32,865 nt of DNA from Dokdonia sp. (GTDB taxonomy: Bacteria; Bacteroidota; Bacteroidia; Flavobacteriales; Flavobacteriaceae). Of this stretch, positions 24,593 to 32,710 are shown in pieces. Position 1 is the first letter of the stretch, and each line of letters opens with the position of its first letter. The position numbers were made by a program, and so were the translations under genes. The notes under the pieces are model-generated. The model was given only the letters and a program-made list of their open reading frames with translations. It made no database searches and was not told where the DNA came from. The stretch is from the NCBI GenBank assembly GCA_020628615.1, contig JAHDEV010000018.1, positions 1 to 32,865 on the forward strand. The letters run 5' to 3'.

Positions 24593-25552
24593 ATGATAAT
24601 GATGAAGAAAATTTTTGCAGGTGTGGCGATAGTCGCAGTTGCCGGTCTTGTTATAAACTCTGCAAAGGCTCCACAAGAGCAAGAGGAAGAACAAGTACCC
24701 GTACAAGATGAAAAAGTACAAACCGAAAAGCTTATAAATGACTATAATGTATATGCCATCCCTATGCCAGATGGACTCAACTTTGCTGGTGAGGAAGTGC
24801 CTGTACAAAATCCAGACATTAAGGAACGTATGGATCGCGAACTTCTGGTAAATACCTACTGGCAGTCTAATGCGTTATTGCTTTTTAAAAGAGCGCATAA
24901 ATACTTTCCTATTATAGAGCCTATACTTGCAGAAGAGGGCGTTCCAGATGATCTTAAATACCTTGCAGTTATTGAGAGTGGTCTTACACAGGCGGTATCA
25001 CCTGCAAGAGCCACAGGTTTCTGGCAAATTATGAAAGAAACGGGTAAAGAGTACGGTCTAGAAGTAAATAGCAATGTAGATGAGCGTTACCACATAGAGA
25101 AGTCTACCAGGGCTGCTTGCCAGTACTTAAAGAAATCTAAAGAGCGTTTTGGAAACTGGACGGCTGCTGCTGCAGCATATAATGCAGGTAACTATGGTGT
25201 CTCACGTCGCTTTGAAGAGCAAAATGTAAATAACTATTATGATTTATTTCTAGGTGAAGAGACTGGGAGATATGTCTTTAGAATTATTGCGCTTAAGGAG
25301 ATTCTTAATAACCCAAAAAAGTATGGATTTAATTATAGAACAGAAGACTTGTATACCGCTGTGCCTACATACAAGGTAGAAGTTGATACAGCCGTCACAG
25401 ATTTTGTAAAATTTGCTGAGCGTTTTGGGATTAATTATAAGATTTTAAAAATACATAATCCTTGGTTGAGGGAGCCTAAGCTCAATAACAGCTCAAGAAA
25501 GAAATATTATATAGAGATACCTAAACAAGGAGCATACTCTTTAGGGAGATAA
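24593..25552 (+). CDS. Lytic murein transglycosylase (SLT domain)
   Basis: 319 residues. An N-terminal hydrophobic segment (about 5-25) acts as signal or anchor, followed by an acidic low-complexity linker (27-45). The SLT domain (about 108-240) has the catalytic Glu in AVIESG (E128), then the conserved ATGFWQIM and AAAAYNAG blocks. It cleaves the glycan strand of peptidoglycan, leaving 1,6-anhydro ends, in the periplasm. There is no clear LysM domain at the C-terminus, unlike MltD. The start could be any of three Met within 10 bp (24593, 24599, 24602). A terminator follows. Confidence 0.92.
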   Translation: MIMMKKIFAGVAIVAVAGLVINSAKAPQEQEEEQVPVQDEKVQTEKLINDYNVYAIPMPDGLNFAGEEVPVQNPDIKERMDRELLVNTYWQSNALLLFKRAHKYFPIIEPILAEEGVPDDLKYLAVIESGLTQAVSPARATGFWQIMKETGKEYGLEVNSNVDERYHIEKSTRAACQYLKKSKERFGNWTAAAAAYNAGNYGVSRRFEEQNVNNYYDLFLGEETGRYVFRIIALKEILNNPKKYGFNYRTEDLYTAVPTYKVEVDTAVTDFVKFAERFGINYKILKIHNPWLREPKLNNSSRKKYYIEIPKQGAYSLGR

Positions 25553-25579
25553 TGATGTAACAACACATCGTTGTAAATG

Positions 25580-25614
25580 AAAAGCCTGACAGAAGTATTA
25601 CTGTCAGGCTTTTT
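25580..25614. terminator. Terminator between the transglycosylase and the convergent redoxin-like gene
   Basis: A 13-bp stem (AAAAGCCTGACAG at 25580-25592 with 25601-25613) and an 8-nt loop. T-rich after it and A-rich before it, so it can serve both strands. Confidence 0.9.
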
Positions 25615-25640
25615 CTATTATTCAAGATATAATGAAGGTA

Positions 25641-26336
25641 TTATTTGTTTATCACGATGGGGGCCTCGCTCAATGTTTCTTGTTTAAAAAGAAGCTCCGT
25701 GAGTAAGTTTTTATAAAGATCATAATTCTCAAGGGCGGCGTCTTTTTCGTCTTTTGCCATTTTATTTGAGAGTCTTCTTTTTATATTAATAATTGTCTTG
25801 TCTGATGTGATGGTATAAGCAAGAGGTAGACCTAAGGAGTGCTTAAGATTTTTAATAATCTGTGTGTACTTGTTATCTGAGTCATCTACATAAAGCACAT
25901 CAATATTACGATGATATCCTTTTGCTAGTTTTTTTACCTCCTTATTGGTTCCCCAGTGCAGTAATATAATAGATACGTCATCTCCATACTGGGCTGCTAG
26001 TTCATTAAGAGCCGTTTGTTCTCCTTTACAATTTATACGCCAACTAGAGTAGGTGAGTAGCATTACTGGTTTTGTATAATCGTTAAGTGCTACTGCTTTT
26101 TTAGAAAGTTTAGTCACCGTAAAATTGTCCATTAGAGACCCTGTGATTTTATCTTCAACTAGATTATCAAAAAGTACTTTGACTTTATCTTGTTCTAAAT
26201 TTCTAATAGCGTCTTCGGCTTGTAAAAGATAGGCAGGTAGGTGCGTGTCTAGCACATCAGAAAAAAACAGTTGAGAGTTTTGAGCCGATAGTGTAATATG
26301 CACAGTAAGAAGGAGTGTAAGTAATAATCTTCCCAT
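25641..26336 (-). CDS. Exported thioredoxin-fold (TlpA-like) protein lacking the first active-site Cys
   Basis: 231 residues from the ATG at 26336 (MGRLLLTLLLTVHITLSAQ is a signal peptide; an ATG two codons upstream is also possible). The middle contains KPVMLLTYSSWRINCKGEQTALNEL, which lines up with the TlpA-type strand and helix FWA-WCxxC-(K/R)xE. The first Cys is Arg (W-R-I-N-C), so the protein cannot form the usual disulfide but keeps the second Cys. Later strands (DVSIILLHWG, IDVLYVDDSDN, GLPLAYTIT) fit the fold, with the cis-Pro in LPLAYTI. It probably acts in the periplasm, perhaps as a chaperone or binding protein. A hairpin (ATACCTT/AAGGTAT, 26341-26363) sits just upstream. Confidence 0.65.
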   Translation of the reverse strand: MGRLLLTLLLTVHITLSAQNSQLFFSDVLDTHLPAYLLQAEDAIRNLEQDKVKVLFDNLVEDKITGSLMDNFTVTKLSKKAVALNDYTKPVMLLTYSSWRINCKGEQTALNELAAQYGDDVSIILLHWGTNKEVKKLAKGYHRNIDVLYVDDSDNKYTQIIKNLKHSLGLPLAYTITSDKTIINIKRRLSNKMAKDEKDAALENYDLYKNLLTELLFKQETLSEAPIVINK

Positions 26337-26510
26337 AATCATACCTTTATACTAACAAGGTATGCGAGTGAGATCTAAAAAAGAAATTTTTTCGTCCAAG
26401 CACCTGAAAATTAGGTCAAAATGCTTGTTTTTGACATTTTATCACCCTTATTTATAACAAATATCTTGTAAAATCTATTTTTATTAAGAATATGATATTT
26501 ATAAGTGTCC

Positions 26511-28346
26511 TTAGTTATTTCCACTTTTTTTAATAACTGGGATTACTTTTGGTTTAGTGGGGATTGATGTAGGTGCAGTAGCTCTCTGTTGAGCGGCTTT
26601 TTCATTACGTTCAATTAATGACTCTCTTTGTTTTGTGCTTTCATCATCAGAAGATTCAGTACCGTATTGTGGTTTGTTTTCTTCTCTATTTTGTAACGCA
26701 CCCTCGCTTATATCTGAGTTTTCTGAAAGTGGAGGTTTCTCACCATCATCTGGTGTGCTAAAGAAACCTTCATCTATTTCTGGAAGGGGTATCCCCTGTA
26801 TTTTTGTAAGTGTAAAAGGTGCCTCACCTTTAAAAATATCTTCTTTACTAAGCAGTCGCTCATCACCTCGCCAGTTAAACCCCTCAAAGGTTTGTGGCTC
26901 CTTCAGAAATTGAGATTCAGGAAAAATATTACCTCCTGGGCTCTTTATTTTATTAATCTCGTCTATAGTGTTCTCAAAAAATGTAATCTCAATTCGTGCA
27001 GATTTACCTCTATCTATGCCAGTGAGATCTCCATTATCTTCACGCATATACATTATAGTCTCTGCATTGTTTATAATATCTACTTGCTTAAGTGCATTAT
27101 TATCATCAAAAAATCCATAAAGTTTTTGACCCTTAATCTGGTTAAAGCCAGAGATGGTGTCCTTTTGAGCTATAAAAGCGTTATTAAAAACTTTGAGCGA
27201 ATCTATTTTTTCTGTCTCTGTATTGCTTTTGAGATGTATGCTATCACCCGTGATCTGGCTTTCTTCACTCCATAAGATAGGTTTATGTATCATTTGCGTA
27301 AGTCCCGTGCGCTGGTTGCTGTGTAGTGAGTCACTCTTACCACTCATATTACTTTTATAGAGTTTTACATTTTTAAAAGCCCTAAGTATGCGATTATCTG
27401 GCTTGCCTGTGAGTAGCAGTTTATCGCCGTGCACATATACAGAGTCATTATCTTCTACAGTAATAGCAACGGCTCTTTGGGTTATAAGCACTGAGTCTTT
27501 TGCTCTATAAACCTCTGCATAATGTCCTTTTACTAGACTTCTGTTAAGGGTGTCAAGTACTTTTATATTATTAGTAGCGCTTGCAAAATTGCGATTTCTA
27601 TCAAAATAAAGGCTATCTCCATATACTTGTCTGTTATCATAATCTATACGAGAGTTTTTTACAAAATACCCATAATCATTTGCGGTATCATAAAACCCAC
27701 GTTCACAATACACCTTAGAAGTCTTACTTGTGATTGTTGTAGGGCCATATAGATAAGCGTGCTCTGGTACACTATAAAAATCTAGTTGCTCACTGTTTAT
27801 AGTATACTCAGGGTTTTTTACCACCACATCACTTATAAATGAGATTTTATCTTGCTCTATATAATAACGGCCCACACGGCTTGTAATCTTACTATTAGGG
27901 GAGGTTACAACACCACCAGTTCTGTAATAAGCCTGCTGTGTGGTACGGTTAAAATACATTGTATCTGTAGTGACGGTGGTCGTATCCTTTTTTAGAAATA
28001 CGTCACCAGCGGCATAGGCAAATTTTGTTTTACCATTATACTCGATGTATTTACTGCGCATAGAGACAGAGTCGCCTTGTTTGAGTCTTACATTTCGGTA
28101 AGCTTTTACAAAGTTTTCTTCTTTGTAAAAAAAGGCAAGATCACACCACATCTCTGCACCTTCGTGCTCTATGTACACTTGCTCGTTATTATTTTTTTGT
28201 AAAAGGATTGCCCCAGGAAACTCCTCTTCGTTTATACGTTCTATGGGAGATTCTATATAGATGAGCTTTGAGGGTTGTTCTTGCGCTTTCGCGAAAGCGG
28301 AAAAAAATATAATCCCAGCTAGTAAGATGTAGTGCTTATAGTTCAT
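26511..28346 (-). CDS. OstA/LptA-like organic solvent tolerance / LPS transport protein
   Basis: 611 residues. The start is set at the ATG 28346 because the upstream TTG at 28355 lies within a predicted -7 element. Signal peptide MNYKHYILLAGIIFFSAFAKA, likely cut after A21 (A-x-A). Long stretches of repeated beta strands (VYGDSLYFD, VHGDKLLLTG, GQKLYGFFDDNNALKQVDI, ITGDSIHLKS) are typical of the OstA/LptA beta-taco fold seen in Bacteroidota OstA-like proteins. The C-terminal 110 residues are Pro/Ser/Glu-rich and probably disordered. It likely forms part of the periplasmic lipopolysaccharide bridge to LptD. It is separated from purA by a terminator. The palindrome encodes the cleavage motif. 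Confidence 0.85.
   Translation of the reverse strand: MNYKHYILLAGIIFFSAFAKAQEQPSKLIYIESPIERINEEEFPGAILLQKNNNEQVYIEHEGAEMWCDLAFFYKEENFVKAYRNVRLKQGDSVSMRSKYIEYNGKTKFAYAAGDVFLKKDTTTVTTDTMYFNRTTQQAYYRTGGVVTSPNSKITSRVGRYYIEQDKISFISDVVVKNPEYTINSEQLDFYSVPEHAYLYGPTTITSKTSKVYCERGFYDTANDYGYFVKNSRIDYDNRQVYGDSLYFDRNRNFASATNNIKVLDTLNRSLVKGHYAEVYRAKDSVLITQRAVAITVEDNDSVYVHGDKLLLTGKPDNRILRAFKNVKLYKSNMSGKSDSLHSNQRTGLTQMIHKPILWSEESQITGDSIHLKSNTETEKIDSLKVFNNAFIAQKDTISGFNQIKGQKLYGFFDDNNALKQVDIINNAETIMYMREDNGDLTGIDRGKSARIEITFFENTIDEINKIKSPGGNIFPESQFLKEPQTFEGFNWRGDERLLSKEDIFKGEAPFTLTKIQGIPLPEIDEGFFSTPDDGEKPPLSENSDISEGALQNREENKPQYGTESSDDESTKQRESLIERNEKAAQQRATAPTSIPTKPKVIPVIKKSGNN
28284..28299. repeat. Dispersed palindrome, copy 10, encoding a signal-peptidase site
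   Basis: Perfect core inside the OstA-like gene. On the minus strand it is read A17-F-A-K-A21, exactly the end of the signal peptide. Confidence 0.95.
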
Positions 28347-28352
28347 TAATTT

Positions 28353-28360
28353 CAAAAATA
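28353..28360 (-). promoter_or_regulatory. Predicted -7 element of the OstA-like gene
   Basis: TATTTTTG on the minus strand, ending 6 bp before the ATG at 28346. As for the YfiT-like gene at 9321, transcription would begin at or almost at the start codon. No clear TTG at -33. Confidence 0.35.
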
Positions 28361-28460
28361 ATCAAATTGCTTGCCTTAACCGTTAGCGCTTTATCAAAAA
28401 ATAGTTTGTAAAGATTAAAACGTTGCTATAAGTCAAAGCGTATATAGCAATGTGTTTATA

Positions 28461-28499
28461 TATAAAAAGAGCCTTCAGATATAATTCTGAAGGCTCTTT
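28461..28499 (-). terminator. purA terminator
   Basis: A 14-bp stem (AAAGAGCCTTCAGA at 28466-28479 with 28486-28499) and a 6-nt loop. The minus strand ends TTTTTATA. It lies 19 bp past the purA stop codon. Confidence 0.88.
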
Positions 28500-28517
28500 A
28501 CGTATTGTAAATACTTA

Positions 28518-29792
28518 CTATCTAAGGATAGTTTGTGTTCTATCTGGACCTACAGATACTATCTTGATAGGAGTCTCTAGCTCTTTTTCTAGATAGTCTA
28601 TGTAGTCATTAAGTTCTTTAGGTAGTTGGTCTGCTTTAGTCATACCTGTAAGGTCTTCAGACCATCCTGGCATATCTTTATATACGACCTCTACGTTTTC
28701 TGGCTCTATGTTATATGGAAGGTGCTCAATAGTCTCTCCTTTATATTTATAAGCCGTACATACTTTTAAGGTTTTAAAACCAGAAAGTACATCACCTTTC
28801 ATCATCATAAGTTGAGTTACACCGTTAACGCGCACCGCATACTTGAGTGCTACGAGATCGAGCCATCCACAACGACGAGGTCTACCCGTAGTTGCTCCAA
28901 ACTCGTTACCTACACGTCCCATAGTCTCACCATCCTCATTAAAAAGTTCTGTAGGAAATGGTCCAGAGCCTACACGCGTCGTGTATGCTTTAAATATCCC
29001 GAATACTTCACCTATTTGATTAGGAGGAACTCCAAGACCCGTACAAGCACCAGCCGCAGTCGTGTTTGAAGAAGTTACAAAAGGGTACGTACCAAAATCT
29101 ATGTCTAGAAGTGATCCTTGTGCTCCCTCTGCAAGTATAGATTTACCACCTTTTTGAGCTTGGTATAGATACTCTTCTGAGTCTATAAATTGTAAGGTCT
29201 TAAGGGTTTTTATTGCTGCAAAAAATTCTGATTCTAGTTCTTCTAGATCATACTCAATTTTTGCATCATAAAAGTCTATCATAGAGATATGTTTATCTCT
29301 AAGAGTTGCATAACGATCTTTCCAGTCTGCAAGTTCTAGATCACCTACACGTATACCATTACGACCTGTTTTATCCATATATGTAGGTCCTATTCCTTTA
29401 AGGGTAGATCCTATTTTTGCTTTTCCTTTTGAAGCTTCAGAAGCAGCATCAAGTAAGCGGTGGGTAGGAAGAATAAGGTGTGCTTTACGCGAGATTACCA
29501 TTTTTGCTTTGTAATCAAGACCTTCAAACTTGTCTAAGTTTTGTAGCTCTTTCTTAAAAATCACTGGATCTATCACCACACCATTACCTATGACATTCAT
29601 AGCATTGTCGTGAAAAATTCCAGAAGGAATCGTATGTAGTACGTGTTTTATACCATCAAACTCAAGTGTGTGACCAGCGTTAGGTCCTCCTTGAAAACGT
29701 GCAATGATATCGTAGTCTTTTGTAAGGACATCTACAATTTTTCCTTTTCCTTCGTCGCCCCATTGGAGGCCTAGTAGTAAATCTACTGCCAT
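28518..29792 (-). CDS. purA: Adenylosuccinate synthetase
   Basis: Joins IMP and aspartate using GTP, the first step from IMP to AMP. 424 residues, full length. The catalytic Asp and phosphate loop are in GLQWGDEGKGKIVD (D13, K16, K18), and catalytic H41 is in GGPNAGHTLEF (Pro replaces the His common in other phyla). Further blocks are STLKGIGPTYMDK, ILAEGAQGSLLDIDFGTYPFVTSS and TTGRPRRCGWLDL. It follows fur by 7 bp on the same strand, so rel-fur-purA form a probable operon. Linkage to rel is notable because PurA is a known target of (p)ppGpp inhibition in other bacteria. Confidence 0.98.
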   Translation of the reverse strand: MAVDLLLGLQWGDEGKGKIVDVLTKDYDIIARFQGGPNAGHTLEFDGIKHVLHTIPSGIFHDNAMNVIGNGVVIDPVIFKKELQNLDKFEGLDYKAKMVISRKAHLILPTHRLLDAASEASKGKAKIGSTLKGIGPTYMDKTGRNGIRVGDLELADWKDRYATLRDKHISMIDFYDAKIEYDLEELESEFFAAIKTLKTLQFIDSEEYLYQAQKGGKSILAEGAQGSLLDIDFGTYPFVTSSNTTAAGACTGLGVPPNQIGEVFGIFKAYTTRVGSGPFPTELFNEDGETMGRVGNEFGATTGRPRRCGWLDLVALKYAVRVNGVTQLMMMKGDVLSGFKTLKVCTAYKYKGETIEHLPYNIEPENVEVVYKDMPGWSEDLTGMTKADQLPKELNDYIDYLEKELETPIKIVSVGPDRTQTILR

Positions 29793-29799
29793 TGTTATA

Positions 29800-30255
29800 T
29801 TAGTTAGTCGTGTTTTTCTTTCCGTAAAAGTATAGGGAGTGCTTGTCTATAGTAATATCAAAAACCTCTTCTATGGTTTTTTTTATAGACTGTATGCGAG
29901 GGTCACAAAATTCTATAACCTCTCCAGTATCTGTGAGAATTACGTGATCGTGCTGTTTGTCAAAATATGATTTCTCATACTGTGCTTGGTTGTTACCAAA
30001 CTGGTGCTTACGCACGAGTCCACATTCTAATAAAAGTTCTATAGTGTTGTATAGTGTTGCACGACTCACACGATAGTTCTTATTTTTCATACTAATGTAA
30101 AGCGCTTCTATGTCAAAGTGCTCTTCATTGCTGTATATTTCGTGTAGTATAGCAAAGCGCTCTGGCGTCTTGCGGTGGCCTTTTTCTTCTAGATAGGCTG
30201 TAAAAACGCCTTTTACAACGTCTTGATCCTTATTGATAGTAGCTTTTAGTGGCAT
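29800..30255 (-). CDS. fur: Ferric uptake regulator family protein
   Basis: 151 residues. An N-terminal winged helix (about 12-85; [45 protein letters not shown]) and a C-terminal dimerisation domain. The usual structural zinc motif HxHxxCxxCG reads [10 protein letters not shown] here, so both Cys are absent; a single conserved Cys remains in EFCDPRI (C117). It should repress iron-uptake or stress genes with a metal corepressor; which metal is unclear without the Cys4 site. It sits 29 bp after rel/spoT and 7 bp before purA. Confidence 0.93.
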   Translation of the reverse strand: MPLKATINKDQDVVKGVFTAYLEEKGHRKTPERFAILHEIYSNEEHFDIEALYISMKNKNYRVSRATLYNTIELLLECGLVRKHQFGNNQAQYEKSYFDKQHDHVILTDTGEVIEFCDPRIQSIKKTIEEVFDITIDKHSLYFYGKKNTTN

Positions 30256-30284
30256 CTTTTATAATAAAGGACGAATTTACGGAT

Positions 30285-32495
30285 TTAAACTCGAGTCACT
30301 TGATCGATACCATCTATTTTTTTAAGATTTTCTATTAAGGTTTTCAACAATGCGTTGTTTCTTACCACAACGGTTATATTACCTTTAAAAATCCCTCCTT
30401 GAGTGGTAAAACTCAGACCTTTGATATCTACATTAAGATGGTTTGATATCTCTGCTGTAACCGTGTTTACAAGCCCTAAGTTATCAATTCCTGTAAGTTT
30501 GATGTCTGTTTGATACCCTGTGTCTGATGAGTCTACCCACTTTGCTTTTATAATTCTATAGGCGTAGTTACTGCGCATAGCAATTGCATTAGGGCAATTA
30601 TTTTTATGAACTTTTATGCCATCTTTAATCGTAGTAAACCCAAAAACAGCATCACCCGGTATAGGGCTACAACATTTTGCAAAGGTGTAATCTAGCTTTT
30701 GATCTTCTGGTCCAAAAACAAGAGAGTCAAAATTATTTGTAATCTCGTCCTTGTGTATGTCTGGCGGAGTGTTGGGTTTTCTGATTTTACTTTTAATAAA
30801 ACTCATTAGGGCATTGCTGCGCTGTGCTGCAAACTCTTTAATCATTTTATTATCAATCGTTCCATTACCTACACGGTAAAAGAGGTCTAGGCTCGTATTG
30901 AGTTTAAAGTAAGAAACGAGCTCATTTATAGTTTTTTCATTAAGCGGTATTTTCTGCGACTTTAGTTTTCTAGAGAGTATCGCCTTCCCATCATCTGCTA
31001 GTTCTTTTTTCTCGTCTTTGAGTGAAGATTTTATTTTTGCTCTCGCTCTCGCTGTAGTTGCGTAGTCTAACCAGTTATTTGTAGGCTGCGCAGACTCAGA
31101 AGTGATAATCTCAACTTGATCACCACTTTTAAGTGTGTGACTAAGTGGTACTAGCTTCCCATTTACCCTTGAGCCACGTGTATGCAGCCCTACCTCTGTG
31201 TGAACACTAAAAGCAAAATCAAGGGGAGTGGCGCCCTTAGGTAAGGATTTAAGATCGCCTTGAGGAGTAAATACAAAAATCTCTTTATTATAAAGATTGA
31301 GTTTAAAGTTTTCTACAAAGTCTACCGCATTTTGGTCCGGATTTTCAAGTGCTTCTTGAAGCCTGTTTATCCACTCATCTAGGCTTGATTCTCCTTCTGT
31401 CCCTTCCTTATATTTATAGTGTGCGGCATACCCTTTTTCGGCAATTTCATTCATACGGTCAGAGCGTATTTGTACTTCTACCCATCTGCCTTTAAGCCCC
31501 ATTACCGTAATGTGTAGAGCTTCATACCCAGTAGATTTTGGTGAAGAAATCCAGTCGCGTAGTCTCGTGGGGTTAGGTCTAAAGTGATCTGTTACAATAG
31601 AGTAAATTTTCCAAGCCAGAAACTTTTCATTTGCCTTATCACTTTTATAGATAATGCGTATCGCAAACTTGTCATAAACCTCCTCAAAGGTAACTCCCTG
31701 AGCAAGAATTTTACGCCGTATACTGTATATAGATTTTGGTCTACCTTTTATTTCATAATTGAGACCTTCTTCATCAAGAGAGTCTTCTATAACTTTTTTA
31801 AAGTCTTTGATGTATTGATCTTGCTGCGCTTTGCTTTCTGTGATTTTACTCGCAATGTCTTTATATACATCTGGTTCTGTATATTTAAGACTTAGGTCTT
31901 CTAGTTCTGTTTTAATATTATACAAGCCCATTCTATGTGCGAGTGGGGCGTATATGTAAAGTGTCTCGCTTGCAATTTTAGATTGCTTATCTGCTCGCAT
32001 AGCATCCATAGTTTGCATATTGTGCAATCTATCAGCAATTTTAATAATGATCACACGCGGGTCATCATTAATAGTGAGGAGCATTTTTCTAAAGTTTTCT
32101 GCTTGCAGCGATACATCTCTGTCCTTTTTAAGGCTAGATATTTTTGTAAGGCCATCTACAATACGGGCAACCGTCTCGCCAAACATTTGCTCAAGATCTG
32201 CAAGGGTGTACTCTGTATCTTCTACCACATCGTGTAGTAATGCACTCGCTATAGAGGTAGCATCAAGTCCTATCTCACTTGCAACTATTTGAGCCACAGC
32301 AAGTGGGTGAAAGATGTAAGCCTCGCCAGACTTGCGACGTTGCGATTTATGCGCATCTACCGCCACCTCAAACGCTTTTCTTATCATCTTCTTGTCCTCA
32401 TCGGTCAAGGTTTGATAGCTTATACGCAAGAGCTTTTTGTACTGTCTTGTCAGCTCTTTATTCTCTGCTTCTATAAATTCTGCGGTTAACTCCAT
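30285..32495 (-). CDS. Bifunctional (p)ppGpp synthetase/hydrolase (RelA/SpoT family)
   Basis: 736 residues from the ATG at 32495 (MELTAEFIEAENKELTRQYKK). An upstream start at 32537 would add 14 residues. The N-terminal HD hydrolase keeps its metal ligands (H49, H63, H88-D89 in LLHDVVEDT, and Asp in KIADRLHNM), so it can degrade the alarmone. The synthetase domain follows (YDKFAIRIIY, RDWISSPKSTGYEALHITV), then TGS (IFVFTPQGDLKSLPKGATPLDFAFSVHT), a zinc-finger-like segment (FAKCCSPIPGDAVFGF) and a C-terminal ACT domain. This is the single long Rel enzyme expected in Bacteroidota. It starts the probable rel-fur-purA unit. Confidence 0.97.
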   Translation of the reverse strand: MELTAEFIEAENKELTRQYKKLLRISYQTLTDEDKKMIRKAFEVAVDAHKSQRRKSGEAYIFHPLAVAQIVASEIGLDATSIASALLHDVVEDTEYTLADLEQMFGETVARIVDGLTKISSLKKDRDVSLQAENFRKMLLTINDDPRVIIIKIADRLHNMQTMDAMRADKQSKIASETLYIYAPLAHRMGLYNIKTELEDLSLKYTEPDVYKDIASKITESKAQQDQYIKDFKKVIEDSLDEEGLNYEIKGRPKSIYSIRRKILAQGVTFEEVYDKFAIRIIYKSDKANEKFLAWKIYSIVTDHFRPNPTRLRDWISSPKSTGYEALHITVMGLKGRWVEVQIRSDRMNEIAEKGYAAHYKYKEGTEGESSLDEWINRLQEALENPDQNAVDFVENFKLNLYNKEIFVFTPQGDLKSLPKGATPLDFAFSVHTEVGLHTRGSRVNGKLVPLSHTLKSGDQVEIITSESAQPTNNWLDYATTARARAKIKSSLKDEKKELADDGKAILSRKLKSQKIPLNEKTINELVSYFKLNTSLDLFYRVGNGTIDNKMIKEFAAQRSNALMSFIKSKIRKPNTPPDIHKDEITNNFDSLVFGPEDQKLDYTFAKCCSPIPGDAVFGFTTIKDGIKVHKNNCPNAIAMRSNYAYRIIKAKWVDSSDTGYQTDIKLTGIDNLGLVNTVTAEISNHLNVDIKGLSFTTQGGIFKGNITVVVRNNALLKTLIENLKKIDGIDQVTRV

Positions 32496-32608
32496 ATGAT
32501 ATACTAAAAGTACCAAATTCTCTTTTATGAACAACACATTTTTACGACATCTTGAGTAGTTTTAAAAATTGCCGATGTTTTGATAATTCTCTTAAAAGTG
32601 TCTTTTTC

Positions 32609-32624
32609 CGCTTTCGCGAAAGCG
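32609..32624. repeat. Dispersed palindrome, copy 11
   Basis: Perfect core in the 215-bp divergent region between rel and the antiporter gene. The left neighbour base is C and the right flank is TAA. Nothing else is clear in the gap beyond a weak promoter match at 32684. Confidence 0.95.
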
Positions 32625-32683
32625 TAACAATAATACCACATTACCTACTTATAAATGACGACATACTGAGCGAGTATAATTAT

Positions 32684-32691
32684 TATCTTCG
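32684..32691 (+). promoter_or_regulatory. Possible -7 element of the antiporter gene
   Basis: TATCTTCG has one mismatch to TAnnTTTG and lies 19 bp before the ATG at 32711. No TTG at -33. Confidence 0.25.
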
Positions 32692-32710
32692 CCATAATAA
32701 AAAACATTAT

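Noticed and set aside
26640-27275. Plus-strand open frames opposite the OstA-like gene
   Set aside because: They are antisense shadows with no domain similarity and no promoter.
32496-32537. ATG at 32537 as the rel/spoT start
   Set aside because: The 14 added residues are hydrophobic and unlike other Rel proteins; the ATG at 32495 gives the expected MELTAEF-type start.
811-32624. The palindrome as a CRISPR array or a classical ParB parS site
   Set aside because: Copies are kilobases apart with no spacers between them, and the sequence does not match the parS consensus built around CACGTG.
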